NCBI GenBank assembly: GCA_036346255.1
Contig: CM070620.1
Coordinates: 18,588,671-18,652,670, forward strand
Length of the DNA stretch: 64,000 nucleotides
Source of the DNA: Ampelocalamus luodianensis
Lineage: Eukaryota > Streptophyta > Magnoliopsida > Poales > Poaceae
Reading direction: 5' to 3'
A model generated the notes under the pieces. It was not told where the DNA came from and searched no databases. It worked only from the letters and a program-made list of their open reading frames with translations. This document shows, one piece after another, positions 1-10,558 of this stretch (position 1 is the first letter of the stretch; each line of letters begins with the position of its first letter). Both the position numbers and the translations under genes were made by a program.

Positions 1-508
1 TCTTGTTACCACTCATATTTGTCTCTTGCTCCATCGCACGCTCAACGTGCATCTCAACTTTCTACATTGAAGAATTCATAATCTGTTGCGGTGTAAGCGG
101 CTTCAAGGTGATAACGATAATGTTCCATCAAAACGTGTAGCGATTTGTACATCCATCATGAACAGAAGAACGGTCATATTGCCATGGCCGGCCCAAGAGT
201 AAGTGACACACCGTCATAGGCACAACATCACAATCCACAATATTGGTGTACTTTCCAGTAGAAAACGTCACACGCACCATATGGTTCATCTTCACTTCCT
301 CTTTGTCGCTCAACCATTGCACATGATAAGGACGCGGATGTGGCAAATACTTCAAACCCAACTTATGACACATGTCCTTGCTGGCCAAATTGTGACAACT
401 CCCGCCATCAATAATCACTTTGCATACCTTACCCTTATCAAGCTTTGTCCAAGTCTGAAACAAATTACACCGTTGTTCGAGTGACGGTGATGGCATCACA
501 CTAAGCAC
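1..508 (-). pseudogene. pol start: aspartic protease, partial and frameshifted
   Basis: The minus-strand frame 508-128 contains the protease core IIDGGSCHNLAS, followed by YHVQWL, VDCDVVPM and LLGRPWQYDR, the standard landmarks of grass gypsy protease domains. The active-site Asp is the D of DGGS. After about position 128 the similarity continues in another frame (a stretch with KPLTPQQI) toward the window edge, indicating a frameshift. Reverse transcriptase would lie beyond position 1. Confidence 0.8.
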
Positions 509-2120
509 TCTAGGCGTACAGACAAGGGAATACTACTCAGTGTTAGGAAACTCTGGCTCGCACTCACATTGTTTGATGTCATCAGTGTGTAAGACTGGTC
601 GGGCGTCAGGTGACTCGTCATCACTGGTCGAAATATAACCGCCTTCTCTGTGATAAGCATAGTTTGGGCATTTTGACAGTCCTTCTGAAAGTGGCCAACA
701 CCCTTGCACTTGTGGCAAATAATATCACGTGAATGGCCAGTCGACCTCATAGAAGAGGCCGTACTAGGCACGGGCGCCGTTGGTCGTTGCACTGGTGGCG
801 GTGTACTTTCTAGCTTTCGAGCTGCAGAACTACGTATTGCTGAAGTGTTCCCAGCCTGAGTACTTGTGGTAGGTTGGCTCTTGTTATATGGTTGGTCCGG
901 ACTGGTCGATGAACGTGAACAGGCAGCAAAATGGGCATCTTCAATCACTTGGCGTTCAACCTCGCGGGCTTGGTGCAGCAGCTCAATCATATCATTGCAA
1001 GGATGATGATTGACAATGCGATTGACTGCATAATTCATGCCAGCTAGAAATCTTGCCATGGTCTGCTCTTCATTCTCACGGACATCTGCATGTATCATGA
1101 CAGTTTCTATTTGCTTATGATAGTCATCAATGGATTTCAAACCTTGTCGCGGACTTGTTAACTTCTCAAAAAGTGATCCTTGTAGTGGCAAGGTACAAAA
1201 CGGGCACGCAAATGCTGCTTCATCTGCTCCTAAGTGATAATCGGCAACTCATGTCGCTCCATACGCTTACAAACAAACTGTTCCCACCAATGTGTAGCAT
1301 AATCATCCAAATCATTGGACGTAAATAATAGTTTCTTCTCATCAGAATAGTTGTTCATCCAAAACAACTTATCAACTTTCAACTCCCAAGTAAGGTATTC
1401 TTCCACATTTGTACCACCTGAAAATATAGAAAGAGTAAATTTGGGCTTAATGACAAAATCCTCAGCGTCATCGTGTCGATGTCGAGGTCCGTTGGGGTCG
1501 TGGTGGAGCTGTCGGTGGTCGTAGTCATCGATGGGAAAATCATCGTTGCCCGAGTGTTGGGCCTCGGTAGCCCATCGACCAGGTGCATCGTGTGGTCGTA
1601 CCATAGGATTACAGATAAACAGATCACCTCGTCGTGGGGCATCCAGGGGTGCAACCCGACCATTGGCACCGTGGTAGGCGCTGATGTCTCGACCACGTCC
1701 ACGGCCCTGTGCCAACGCGCGTGCTGCGGCTGCTAAACCTGCGTGTGGCCGTATTGTTAGGCGATGCGCCTGAAGCTATCGGCGCTCCGTGTCCACATGA
1801 ATAGCACGCTCCTCCTCGCTCTCGTTGTGTTGAACGGCCGGAGGGCCATGCACACTCGCATCGTAAACTTGCGCACCGCCACGGAGATTGTGTTGAGCGA
1901 GCATGGTACATAGCCCTAGGAAATTTGTGTCGATGGTCGTACACAACTGTGTGACTTCCTCTCCCAATGAGTGTAGTCCAGTCTGAACTACCCCTAGCTC
2001 ATTGCGCACACCATTATCACCATCATGAATTTGTTTCTGTAGCATCTCGCGCAACTGAGTGTATTTCATCCACATAACCGGCGCCTCTAGATTCGGTGGA
2101 ATCTCCTTGTGAACTGTCAT
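496..2120 (-). pseudogene. gag of the gypsy element, broken
   Basis: Gag forms the nucleocapsid-like particle of the retrotransposon. It is spread over three minus-strand frames: the N-terminal part (2120-1776), a middle part with the retrotransposon gag core (1715-1230; WWEQFVCKRMERHE region), and a C-terminal part (1191-496) ending in a CCHC knuckle, ICHKCKGVGHFQKDC, at about 722-675. A TAG near 1226 interrupts what should continue into EQMKQHLRARFVP, and a frameshift follows before SLFEKL. The protein is therefore not made as one piece. The neighbouring protease frame confirms the gag-pol order. Confidence 0.85.
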
Positions 2121-3439
2121 AGTAACAACTCACAAACAGCAAGCGAGAATATATCCGGGTTAGTAAAACAAAAATCTCTCTCTACGCTCACACTCACTGT
2201 CCTGAACACAAGATAAGCTTACCGTTCCAAAGTGAATTAAGGACAACAAAACGACACTTGGGACAGCGAACGATCTCAATCCGGTAATGTATGAGCGTAA
2301 TCAAGAGTAAGTGAGTACACAAATGGGTGTAGGTGGTGCTTGGAAAGGTATGTGTATAACCTATGCAAACTGATATTCAAGTTATTGTAAAGCTAAGTAA
2401 TGATCCAAGCTAGAAAAGTTTGCCTTTGTGCTAATCCAAAAGATGTAAGCGAAGGATATGAACGCACACGCAAAGATGAATGTGACTTAATGCAAACAAA
2501 AGACTAAGTCGGAGATCGACCAACTCGTATTGCACCAAGTACTAGGAGAGACGCTAGCCAATTGCAAAAAAAAGAAGGGCACAAGATTGCTCAAAGATAT
2601 TAAATACACAATCTGGAAATATGGACTAGGGTTTCCCACTTTCCAAGTTTCGACCAGCACTGTTTCTTTTCTCTTTTCTTTCTCAAACCGCATTCACAAG
2701 ATCTTCCTCCGTCAGTTAGTAAGGTCACTGAATGGAAAAGTTGGCACTGGTATGTGCGGGTTTGTTCTCTTTTGCTTTCTTTTTTTTATACTTTTGTCAA
2801 GCTGTGGCTTTCTCTTCAAATCGGCTGCCTTTTGATATCTTCTTTTGCAATGGCCGAAAGAAAAGGTGTAGATTCACCCTTTGATTTGCACGTCTCAAAA
2901 ATTTCAGAAGTGTAGACTAATTCCAAGAGCAACTAGAAAGCAAAAGTCAACAGCTAGTCTCAAAGATGAAAAGATATAAGTAAGGATCAAGATCACTAAA
3001 AGGTTTCGATCGGCTAGGATTAAAGATGAAACCCAAATCGAATTGACACCAAGTCAGAAAGTTGGAACAAGGCAGTTTTGGAAAGAACAATCTTGGAGTT
3101 TGAGTCGGATACTACTTCCCCAAAAGAAAACAGAAAGAAGATGTGTAGATCCAACTCGGATAACAATCAAGAGATAAATTCTAAAAGCTCTTTTTGGGTG
3201 CTAATTGAGAGAATTAATCAACAATTTTCAAGAATTGAAGTAGACACAAGATGAAGTTATGCAAAGAAAAAACACAAGATTAGCACAAAAAGCAAATCTC
3301 TAATGGATGAAAACTTAACGAAACTCACAAGAAATAACATATTTAACTATGGTTTTGGTGTTGCAAATTTCCAGTTTAATGGACTATAGGACAGAAAACA
3401 AATCTAAACTATGGGTAAAGAGATCTCACTGAGTAAACC
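2121..3439 (-). other. Untranslated leader of the gypsy element
   Basis: About 1.3 kb between the primer binding site and the first gag frame. It is A/T-rich and I see no domain or long open frame on the element strand. Long leaders are common in grass gypsy elements. Confidence 0.55.
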
Positions 3440-3454
3440 TAGAATCTGATACCA
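3440..3454 (-). other. Primer binding site (tRNA-iMet)
   Basis: On the minus strand the sequence TGGTATCAGATTC lies two bases beyond the LTR end. It matches the usual complement of the initiator methionine tRNA 3' end used by plant LTR retrotransposons. Confidence 0.8.
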
Positions 3455-3456
3455 CA

Positions 3457-4568
3457 TGATATGGGGGTTGCCCGATCTTCTCAATGAGACCTGTAGATAG
3501 ATGATGCGAAGTTGACGAAATCACTAGCTGAACACTCGCGCCAATGCACGAACTCTCAACTCTTTGGTTATCGCCCAAAACACACCGGATAGATGATTGT
3601 CGCGAGACCACAAGCGACGATCGTCAAGCCCCCAATTCCCAATGGAACGGCAGCTTGACCTTGAAGTGCAGGATGAACCAATGGATCGCCCAATTCTGTC
3701 TCAAAGTCCTCGCATGAACTCTGGTTTGAAAAAACAAGCAATAGCTATGTTTCAATCTTATGCATAAACTGGTCTTAGGAATACATGGGGGTCACAGTGG
3801 TATTTATAGTGAAACTCCCGAAATCACGCTACCAAAATGTAGGGTCGGCGCAACTAACCGAGTCGGACGAAGGCTCTAATTTTCAAATCCTAACCGAATC
3901 ATACTGTTCACAACGAATACTATTTACATCGAGTACTGTTCACACCGAGTACTGTTGCCGTCGAGCACTGTTCCTGTCGAGCACGTCTCCCTTCGAGTAC
4001 TGCTCCTTCCGAAGATTACATCCACCGAGTATTGTTTAAGACCTGGTCATTGGACTGGTCATAGATCCGATCATAGGATTGGTCATAAGACTGGTTGTAG
4101 GATGGGTCGTAAGCCTTGGAAACCTGGTCATAGATCTTGGAGAATTGGTCGTAGATCTTGGAGAACTGATCGTAAGCCTTCGAAAACTGGTCGTACATCT
4201 TCGAACACTAGTCATAGAGCTTGAGACCTGGTCGTAGGACTGGTAGACCTGGTCGTACAGCCTGGCCGAGACAGCATAAGGTGACTTTCTTTGATCTTTC
4301 AAGGTCCTCCTCCATTGCTTTACTTCTGAAGTCTTCACAATGTTCGAATATGAGAATGCACAAAATATTTGCATGAGGTAGTAGCCAATTCTCAGTATAG
4401 TTAATAGGAGATTCATTAAGAAACAAAAGCACCTATTGGTTTAGAAACTTGGTTCAAGCTCTAGTTATTGGACTGGCTGGGACTGAACTAGTCGTTGGGA
4501 CGGCCGCATCAGTTTATGCCTCACCAACTATAGGAGAAGAAGCATAAGTGTTAGGGATGCCCGCATCA
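3457..4568 (-). repeat. 5' LTR of the gypsy element
   Basis: On the minus strand the segment begins TGATGCGGGCATCCC at 4568 and ends CATATCA at 3457, so it has TG...CA termini. The primer binding site follows after two bases. It is about 1.1 kb long and contains two clusters of short tandem repeats. The boundaries are inferred from one LTR only, because its partner lies outside the window. Confidence 0.8.
3902..4215. repeat. Tandem repeats inside the gypsy LTR
   Basis: There are two clusters. At 3902-4030 a unit of about 16-18 bp of the form CGAGTACTGTTC-(A/C)-C recurs with variation. At about 4095-4215 a unit of about 21 bp (TTGGAGAATTGGTCGTAGAT-like) recurs five or more times; in one minus-strand frame it reads as repeated YDQFSK. 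They lie in the LTR, so a U3 promoter/enhancer role is possible but not shown. Confidence 0.75.
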
Positions 4569-5004
4569 ATGTCATAGTGCAATTAGAGATTAATACTAAT
4601 CAGTTTCGGTCAATAGAGAGGCAACTGAACTACAGAAAAGTAACAGAGCTATGACAATAGAGATGAATCAACAACAGTATGTAATCAACAAGCTCAAGTA
4701 TGATTTAACACTGTCAATCCAATTTCACAAGTGATAATAATCCTCATCGAGCATTAATCCGAGCCCACAACAGTACTAAACCAGGTCTCCCACTACTAGT
4801 CAAAATTAGAGAATGTAAAATCAATTAGCGCAACACACTTTAGTAAAGTAATGCAAAAAATGAAAAACAATAATACTCACGTGCAGATGGCACTCAAAGC
4901 CACCGAGTAGAAAAACCGGGCAAGGCATGCCGAAGGCTCTGACTCAGAAAACCAATCGCTCCACTATGCCGCGAAAACCAGACGAGATTGATGGAGATAC
5001 AATG
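4569..5004. other. Flank of the gypsy insertion, no gene seen
   Basis: AT-rich sequence immediately right of the LTR. If the insertion is intact, ATGTC at 4569-4573 would be one copy of the target-site duplication. I see no coding similarity. Confidence 0.4.
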
Positions 5005-5815
5005 CCAACTTCACAAACTGGGTACACACCAGTGTGCGAAGACGAGGTACAGAGAATGCCTCACAAGACCTAATTGAGGATGCACTGGCCGGAATGCACC
5101 CACAGAGCACCAATCAACAAGAAACCGAAGCTCTTTTCCCACACCAAGATCAAGCCAAGGCAGGCTAGTTCCCACCTCCAATCGGTGCAAATCCATGCCC
5201 TCACCGCACCTTAATAGAGAGAGGAAGCAAGAAGGAAAACCGAGATGCGCAAGGAGGAGGGGAAACCAGTTCGAGCGCGCGGGCTGGGGTGCCGTGATGG
5301 ACGGCAGAGGCGGCGGCGCGGCGCAAGCGGGCGAGGCGGCCACAGACGCGCGCTGGCCGGGTGCCGCGCGCGACGCGGAGGCGGCCGCGCAGCGCAGCGG
5401 CGAGGCGGCCACCGCGCGCGCGCTGGCCGGGCGCCGCGACGGACAAATGGAGTCACGGAGCGCAGCGCCGCCGAGGCCGAGGCGCCGGAGCCGTCGACTA
5501 TCGAGGGGCGAGGCTCGAGCGCCGCCGCAGCGCCGGCCGCCAGCGACGCCGCTCGTGGCTCCAGCCTCCAGGTGCCTCGCCGAGCGACGTTGCTCCACGC
5601 CTCCGCCTCTGCTGCTTCCAGCGCCGCGCCGGCCTCGTGGCTCGAGCGTCGCGCGGCGCCGGGTGAGGGATGACGGTGCTCCTGGCCTCCAGGCACCGTG
5701 CCGGCCGCCAGGCGACGCTGCTCCACGCCTTCCACCTCCGGCCTCCCCTCCTGGCTCCTGCTGTGGTCTGCGGTCGGTCAGCAGAGCGAGCGCAATGCAA
5801 TGTCCAAAATAAACG
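5005..5815. other. CpG-rich block of unknown origin
   Basis: An abrupt island of very high GC and CpG content (strongest at 5240-5790) in AT-rich surroundings. It opens long frames in nearly all six phases, which is expected from base composition and is not evidence of coding. It resembles the GC-rich 5' exon or leader of a grass gene, or the GC-rich leader of the copia element at 34.6-35.4 kb, but I recognise no domain. It may be a captured gene 5' end. Confidence 0.4.
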
Positions 5816-5904
5816 ATAAGTGCTAAGTGGTGATCAGGCGGCTATGGTTGCTTTTGTGAACTTGTGATTTGTGAATGGTCTGATACTATCATACTATGAT
5901 ATAT

Positions 5905-6060
5905 GATGGTATGAAACTATGAATTAGAATATTAGTTGATATTTAAACACCGAAAGATATTGAATATTGTGAATGGTATGATGGTATGAAACTATGAATT
6001 AGAATATTAGTCGATATTTCAACACCGAAAGATATTGAATATGGTATGAACTTGTGATTT
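5905..6060 (+). repeat. 75-bp tandem duplication
   Basis: A unit starting GATGGTATGAAACTATGAAT at 5905 recurs at 5980 with a few substitutions. It has two copies in AT-rich noncoding DNA. Confidence 0.8.
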
Positions 6061-7960
6061 GTGATTTGTGAGTTGGGCTGTTTGGGTGGATTCGCATTAG
6101 AAAATTAAGAACTCCGATATTTATTTTCATTAGATAGGATAATTTAGATCGATGTTCAATAATCTATTGTTGGGTTTATAGACCAAATTAGTTGAATCGC
6201 CAAAGTATTGATGCTAGTGGAGATGGCACGAGTTGCAGATGAAACTTTTACTTGAAGAACCATTGTAGATGTAGCCCGTTAATGTTGTGAATGTCTGATA
6301 GTTTTTTCCATATGAATGTGCAGTGTCTTACTGAAGGTTAAATGCAATAGCCTCTAGATACTTGCTGCCTTTGCAACAACTGAATAGTTTACCTAGCATG
6401 GTGTTAGATTTGTGACATGTTCAATTATGTAGTAACTAGCATGGTGTTAGAAGCATGAACATATGTGTTGCAACAGGGTCCGTTGATTTTGTTGTTTGGT
6501 CTTTTTTTTTTAATTTTCTGGACTGGTTTTGTTGTCTACTTCATGGTGTCTGTCATGTCACCCAAAATTCGCTTGCTAACGGCCTAGAGCATATTGCTCT
6601 TAATTTCTTGAAAATTTGGATTTGTTGTCGAAAAAACCCACTCATGTACAACCCAATCTCCTTAGCGGGTCTATCTAAAATATTTTACGACCTGTTAAAA
6701 GTTATGGGTATGTTAGCAAAGAAGCAGCCCAAAAAACACAACAAAGCTTTGTTATACACATGCAGATTGTGCAACCCAGCAAAATGGGTACAAAATCCGT
6801 CCTGATAGACTCGTTAGCAGCAATAGAGACAACAAAGCATAAATCTCCTAACGGCCATTTGCAGGCCACATGTAGATAACTTTCATGTAAATCATGTTGA
6901 TATATAACTTGTATACCTTTTGTATTAAACTTTCAGTTTAATGTAATGTGCAATTGTGGTACATTGTGAGTGCAATTATCATTCTACTCTTTTTATTTTG
7001 TTCTTTTGTTATGTAATGCCCTTACTATAGATCCCACTTTTGTAACAACCACGGCACCCTACCAGCTGGATGATATGCGTTTTACAATCTGTCATATACT
7101 CACCTTTCATAGAATTAGCCAGATAAGCACACCCCTTTTACCATCTTATTACAATGTTAGTTATTCAGACAATAATGTTGTTGTTGTCTACTATATAACC
7201 AGTTATCTCTACAAATTAGTGTTTTCCTATAGTTACATTTAGTATTGTCTGTTCCATAATCATATTACTAGCTAATTTAGAAACAAAATGATATGTATCC
7301 AACATATAATGTATTTGTCTGTGTGCTCCATACTATCTGCCAGACAATGTATTAGATGTTCGTGATTTGTTTAGACCTATAAAAATGGTTTACTTACACA
7401 CAGCTTTAACTTTGCAGAACAAAGCAACTGTCATTTTCCTTTTTCTGTACTTTTTTTTCAATCTGTTAATGGTCCACCAAACTTATGTCTTTGTTTTTGT
7501 ACGTTTTCTGGGTTCAGGACTAAATGTTTTCAATTATGCTGGGCTTCAGAAAACTAATAAAGATTTAGCATTCCATTGTCAACCCGAATACAAACTCATG
7601 TCAATCTAAAGACCATCTGAGTACATTTGTTTAGTACGAGGTGTAGTAAAAGACAAGCAATCGAAGTATTATGCTGAGAAGACATATTCGCAAGTTTGCA
7701 GTCCTCTCTGTTTCTGATTTGCTTTATTGTCTAGATTCTGAATTTGTACCAAGCGTATATAGCAACTAGATTCATCCAATAATCAGATTATAGATGAGAT
7801 GGTTTTCAAATTATTTTCTGTTTCTGAAGGGGTTCACTGATCCTAATATTTTTGTGTAGCTTAGAATTTTTTGTCTAACCAAATCGTTCGGGTTGGTGTC
7901 AAGCTCCTCACAATGTGGTTAATTCCCATTCTGTAGTTGCTTCTTATGCCTAGATTTTGC
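6061..7960. other. AT-rich noncoding stretch
   Basis: No domain, RNA gene or transposon terminus recognised. Part of it may be an intron or flank of the PDK1 relic downstream, which cannot be shown from sequence alone. Confidence 0.35.
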
Positions 7961-7965
7961 TTGCA

Positions 7966-8419
7966 GAAAGGTCGACTGCCTGAGGACGAGGCTTGATTTT
8001 ATGCTGTCTAAATTGTTGATATTTTGTAGCATTTGCATAGTGTAAGCCTGATTCATCGGGACGTCAAAGTATATAAATCATAACTGAGTTGCACATTGGC
8101 CTTTCAGTTATTGTCATCAGTAATGATGACTCACAGTGTTTTGATCTTTCAACAGAGAATCTCATCGCTTCGATGGGCACATCAAGATTGCTGATTTTGG
8201 TAGCATGAAGCCTACTAGGGACACTGTTGAAGTCCTCCCAAATTCAACTAGTAAGATAAACATATACTGATCTTGCATTGTCTTAGAATTTGTGATATTC
8301 TGTTCATACGGTTCTGTTTTCCCTATATTTACTGTACAGATGAGACGGTCTGGACATTTGTTGGAACAACTGCATATGTACCACTAGAGGTCCTGAATTG
8401 TGCCAAGTGCAAACTTTCT
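7966..8419 (+). pseudogene. PDK1 (3-phosphoinositide-dependent kinase) fragment
   Basis: Three exon-like blocks separated by introns match the kinase core of plant PDK1. Block 1 (about 7966-8066) reads KGRLPEDEA, a stop, FYA, then after a frame change HLHSVSLIHRDVK (the catalytic loop). Block 2 (about 8156-8252) reads GHIKIADFGSMKP (the DFG motif) and ends VLPNST. Block 3 (about 8340-8400) reads DETVWTFVGTTAYVPLEVLN (activation loop with the FVGTxAYVPxEVL signature). A TGA in block 1, a shift at the catalytic loop, a lost base before GHIKIADFG, and Leu where APE/PPE is expected show it is dead. The N-lobe and PH domain are not seen. It is a genomic, intron-retaining fragment, so it is probably a transposon-captured or decayed segmental copy. 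Confidence 0.8.
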
Positions 8420-8799
8420 GTTTTTTAGTATTCTACTCAAGTTACTAGACTTCAAGTTGCCAAATTGATTCAAGTTGCCATATCAATTTGTGTTGGTTCA
8501 AGTAATCTGCTGATATAAATGTCAATCTGAATAATGTTGTCTTCTTGTTTTCCAATAGTGATAATATGAAATATTTATTACCTCAAAGCCCAGCGGTATT
8601 TGCTCTTTCACTACTCCTTTTTGTATGTTCTCACCTTTCTTTCATGTCCTGCTGGTATTTGCTCTTTCACTACTCATCTGCCAGGCAAGAACTTTCAACA
8701 AACATACATAAAATTTGTAGCTTTATGTCAGTTGCAAAATCATGTAGTTTCAATGGGTGAGTAACTTTTATTTGTTTCTACATTTAATTTGATATGAAA

Positions 8800-9050
8800 G
8801 GAAAATAATCTCTAAAATTACATGGCCGATTCTACTTGCACACTATTTGAATTGAAATTTTAGTGTTTAGTATTGTGCAAATTTAGTTTGTGGTCTCAGA
8901 ATTTATATTTATTTTTACACTTCATTTTCTTTGAAAAGAAAATTAAGCTCTAAAATCACCTGACATATTCTACTTGCACACCATTTTAATTAAAATTTCA
9001 GTGTTACGTATTGTGCAAATTTAGTTTGCGTGGTGTGTAACTTATTTTCT
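8800..9050 (+). repeat. Diverged tandem duplication, about 138 bp
   Basis: The block beginning CTCTAAAATTACATGG near 8811 recurs near 8948 (CTCTAAAATCACCTGA). Both copies contain TCTACTTGCACAC and GTGCAAATTTAGTTTG. Confidence 0.7.
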
Positions 9051-9235
9051 ATGTCGATGTTAGCTCTCTTTATGAACATGAAGTCTAACTGATTGTTGAC
9101 AAGGAATATTATCTGTTAAATTCCAAACCAACAAAAAAACTTGCATACCATTTTTATGAATGTTTCAGTAGAACATGTTGTGCAATTTCAGTTCTATGGA
9201 TGTGCAAGTTCATATTTCTAGTTCAATGGATTAGT

Positions 9236-9760
9236 ACATCTATTGTCATTTTTCTATTTGACCTTGTTTAGGTTTTCTTTGTTTTTGTACTATGTAGGGT
9301 TCACCAAGTATTTTTTTTTGTCTAGGATAGAATTTTTTTCCTTTCTATATTATGTTTTTATATTAACAGAATGCATTTTTTTAATATCTATTGTCATTTG
9401 CTATTTGACCTTTTTTAGGTTCACCAAGAGATATTAACAGAATGCAATTTCTTTCTTGGTGTTGACCTTGAGAAAAAAAAACCCAAACAAAAAAAACCCA
9501 GCAAATCCGAGAACAAAAATTCCAATAGACCCAACAACAGACAGCCCAAACAAAGATAGAATTTCTGTACTCTGTAGGTTCACCAAGTATAGGACTTTTT
9601 ATCTAGGATAGAGTTTTCTTTCTTTCTATATTATGTTTCTATATTAATAGAATGCAATTTTTTTATATCTATTGTCATTTTCTATTTGACCTTGTTTAGG
9701 TTTCCTTTGTTTTTGTACTCTGTAGGGTTCACCAAGTATATGATTTGATTGTTTTGCATG
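9236..9760 (+). repeat. Three diverged copies of a local repeat
   Basis: The phrase CTATTGTCATTTTCTATTTG followed by ACC(T/A)TGTTTAGG recurs at about 9240, 9389 and 9669, with GGTTCACCAAGTAT and ATTAACAGAATGCA also repeated. It is noncoding and looks like successive local duplications. Confidence 0.65.
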
Positions 9761-10202
9761 AATTTGTTCAGCCGTGACTTGTGTAGCCGTGAAGTTTTTC
9801 TTATGTGTGTACAGTAGTTCCTTTTTTAGTGGGTAGTCCTTTGATGAAATGAAGTAGCCAGTTAGCATTTTCATGATGCAATTCAGCCCGTTAGCAACAG
9901 AGATTTTGAAAATGTGAGCTTGCTGTTAGCTCAGTCCAAAGACATACAAAACAATACAATGTGACCAACTTGCTTAATGGTCAAAATTTGTTCAGCCGTG
10001 ACTTGTGTAGACTTAAAGTTTTTATCAGTAGTTCCTTTTTTAGTGGGTAGTCCTTTGATGAACTGAAGTAACCAGTTAGCATTTTCAAGTTGCAATTCAA
10101 CCCGTTAGCAACAAAGATTTTGAAAATGTGAGCTTGCTGTCAGCTCAGCCCAAAGACATACAAAACAGCACAATGAGACCAACTTGCTTAATGGGTCAAA
10201 AT
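9761..10202 (+). repeat. 224-bp tandem duplication
   Basis: AATTTGTTCAGCCGTGACTT at 9761 recurs at 9985. The copies share TTTTTTAGTGGGTAGTCCTT and end with ACCAACTTGCTTAATGG. The second copy has small deletions. Noncoding; it continues into AT-rich sequence up to the kinase gene. Confidence 0.8.
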
Positions 10203-10558
10203 TAAAAAAACCACAGACCCGTTAAGAACAACCCAACTCAGCCCAATTAAAAAGAACACAGCCCAACTAAAAAGAACACAGCCAAACGTAAAAACAACAG
10301 CCAATCGTTGGATGTGCATCCAAGGGATAGAAAAAGTAACTGAAACATTACAAATTTTCAGTCGCCTGATCAATAGTCGGTCCCAAATAAAATTAGGTCA
10401 GTGATTCATGGCCTAGTGAGGAAGAAGATAAAACAGATTGGTTTGAATTTAATGGGATTTTTAGAGGTACAGACAGCAGGATGATCATTTGAAGGATTAA
10501 GTAATAGATAGACCTAAATACTACTTGCATACTCAATGTTACTCTATTTTAAAAAAAA

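Larger units (their letters stand above)
1..4568 (-). mobile_element. Ty3/gypsy LTR retrotransposon, 5' portion
   Basis: The element reads leftward. From right to left it has a 5' LTR (4568 to 3457), a primer binding site, a leader of about 1.3 kb, gag with a CCHC zinc knuckle, and the start of pol (aspartic protease). It then runs off the window start, so reverse transcriptase, integrase and the 3' LTR are not visible. The order LTR, PBS, gag, protease and the protease core DGGSCHNLAS fit grass Ty3/gypsy elements. The reading frames are broken by stops and shifts, so this copy is old and non-autonomous. The target-site duplication cannot be tested because only one end is present. Confidence 0.9.

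Noticed and set aside
5195..5812. Long open frames in all phases in the CpG-rich block
   Set aside because: The frames are mutually overlapping, alanine/arginine-rich and without domains. This is what GC-rich DNA gives by chance.
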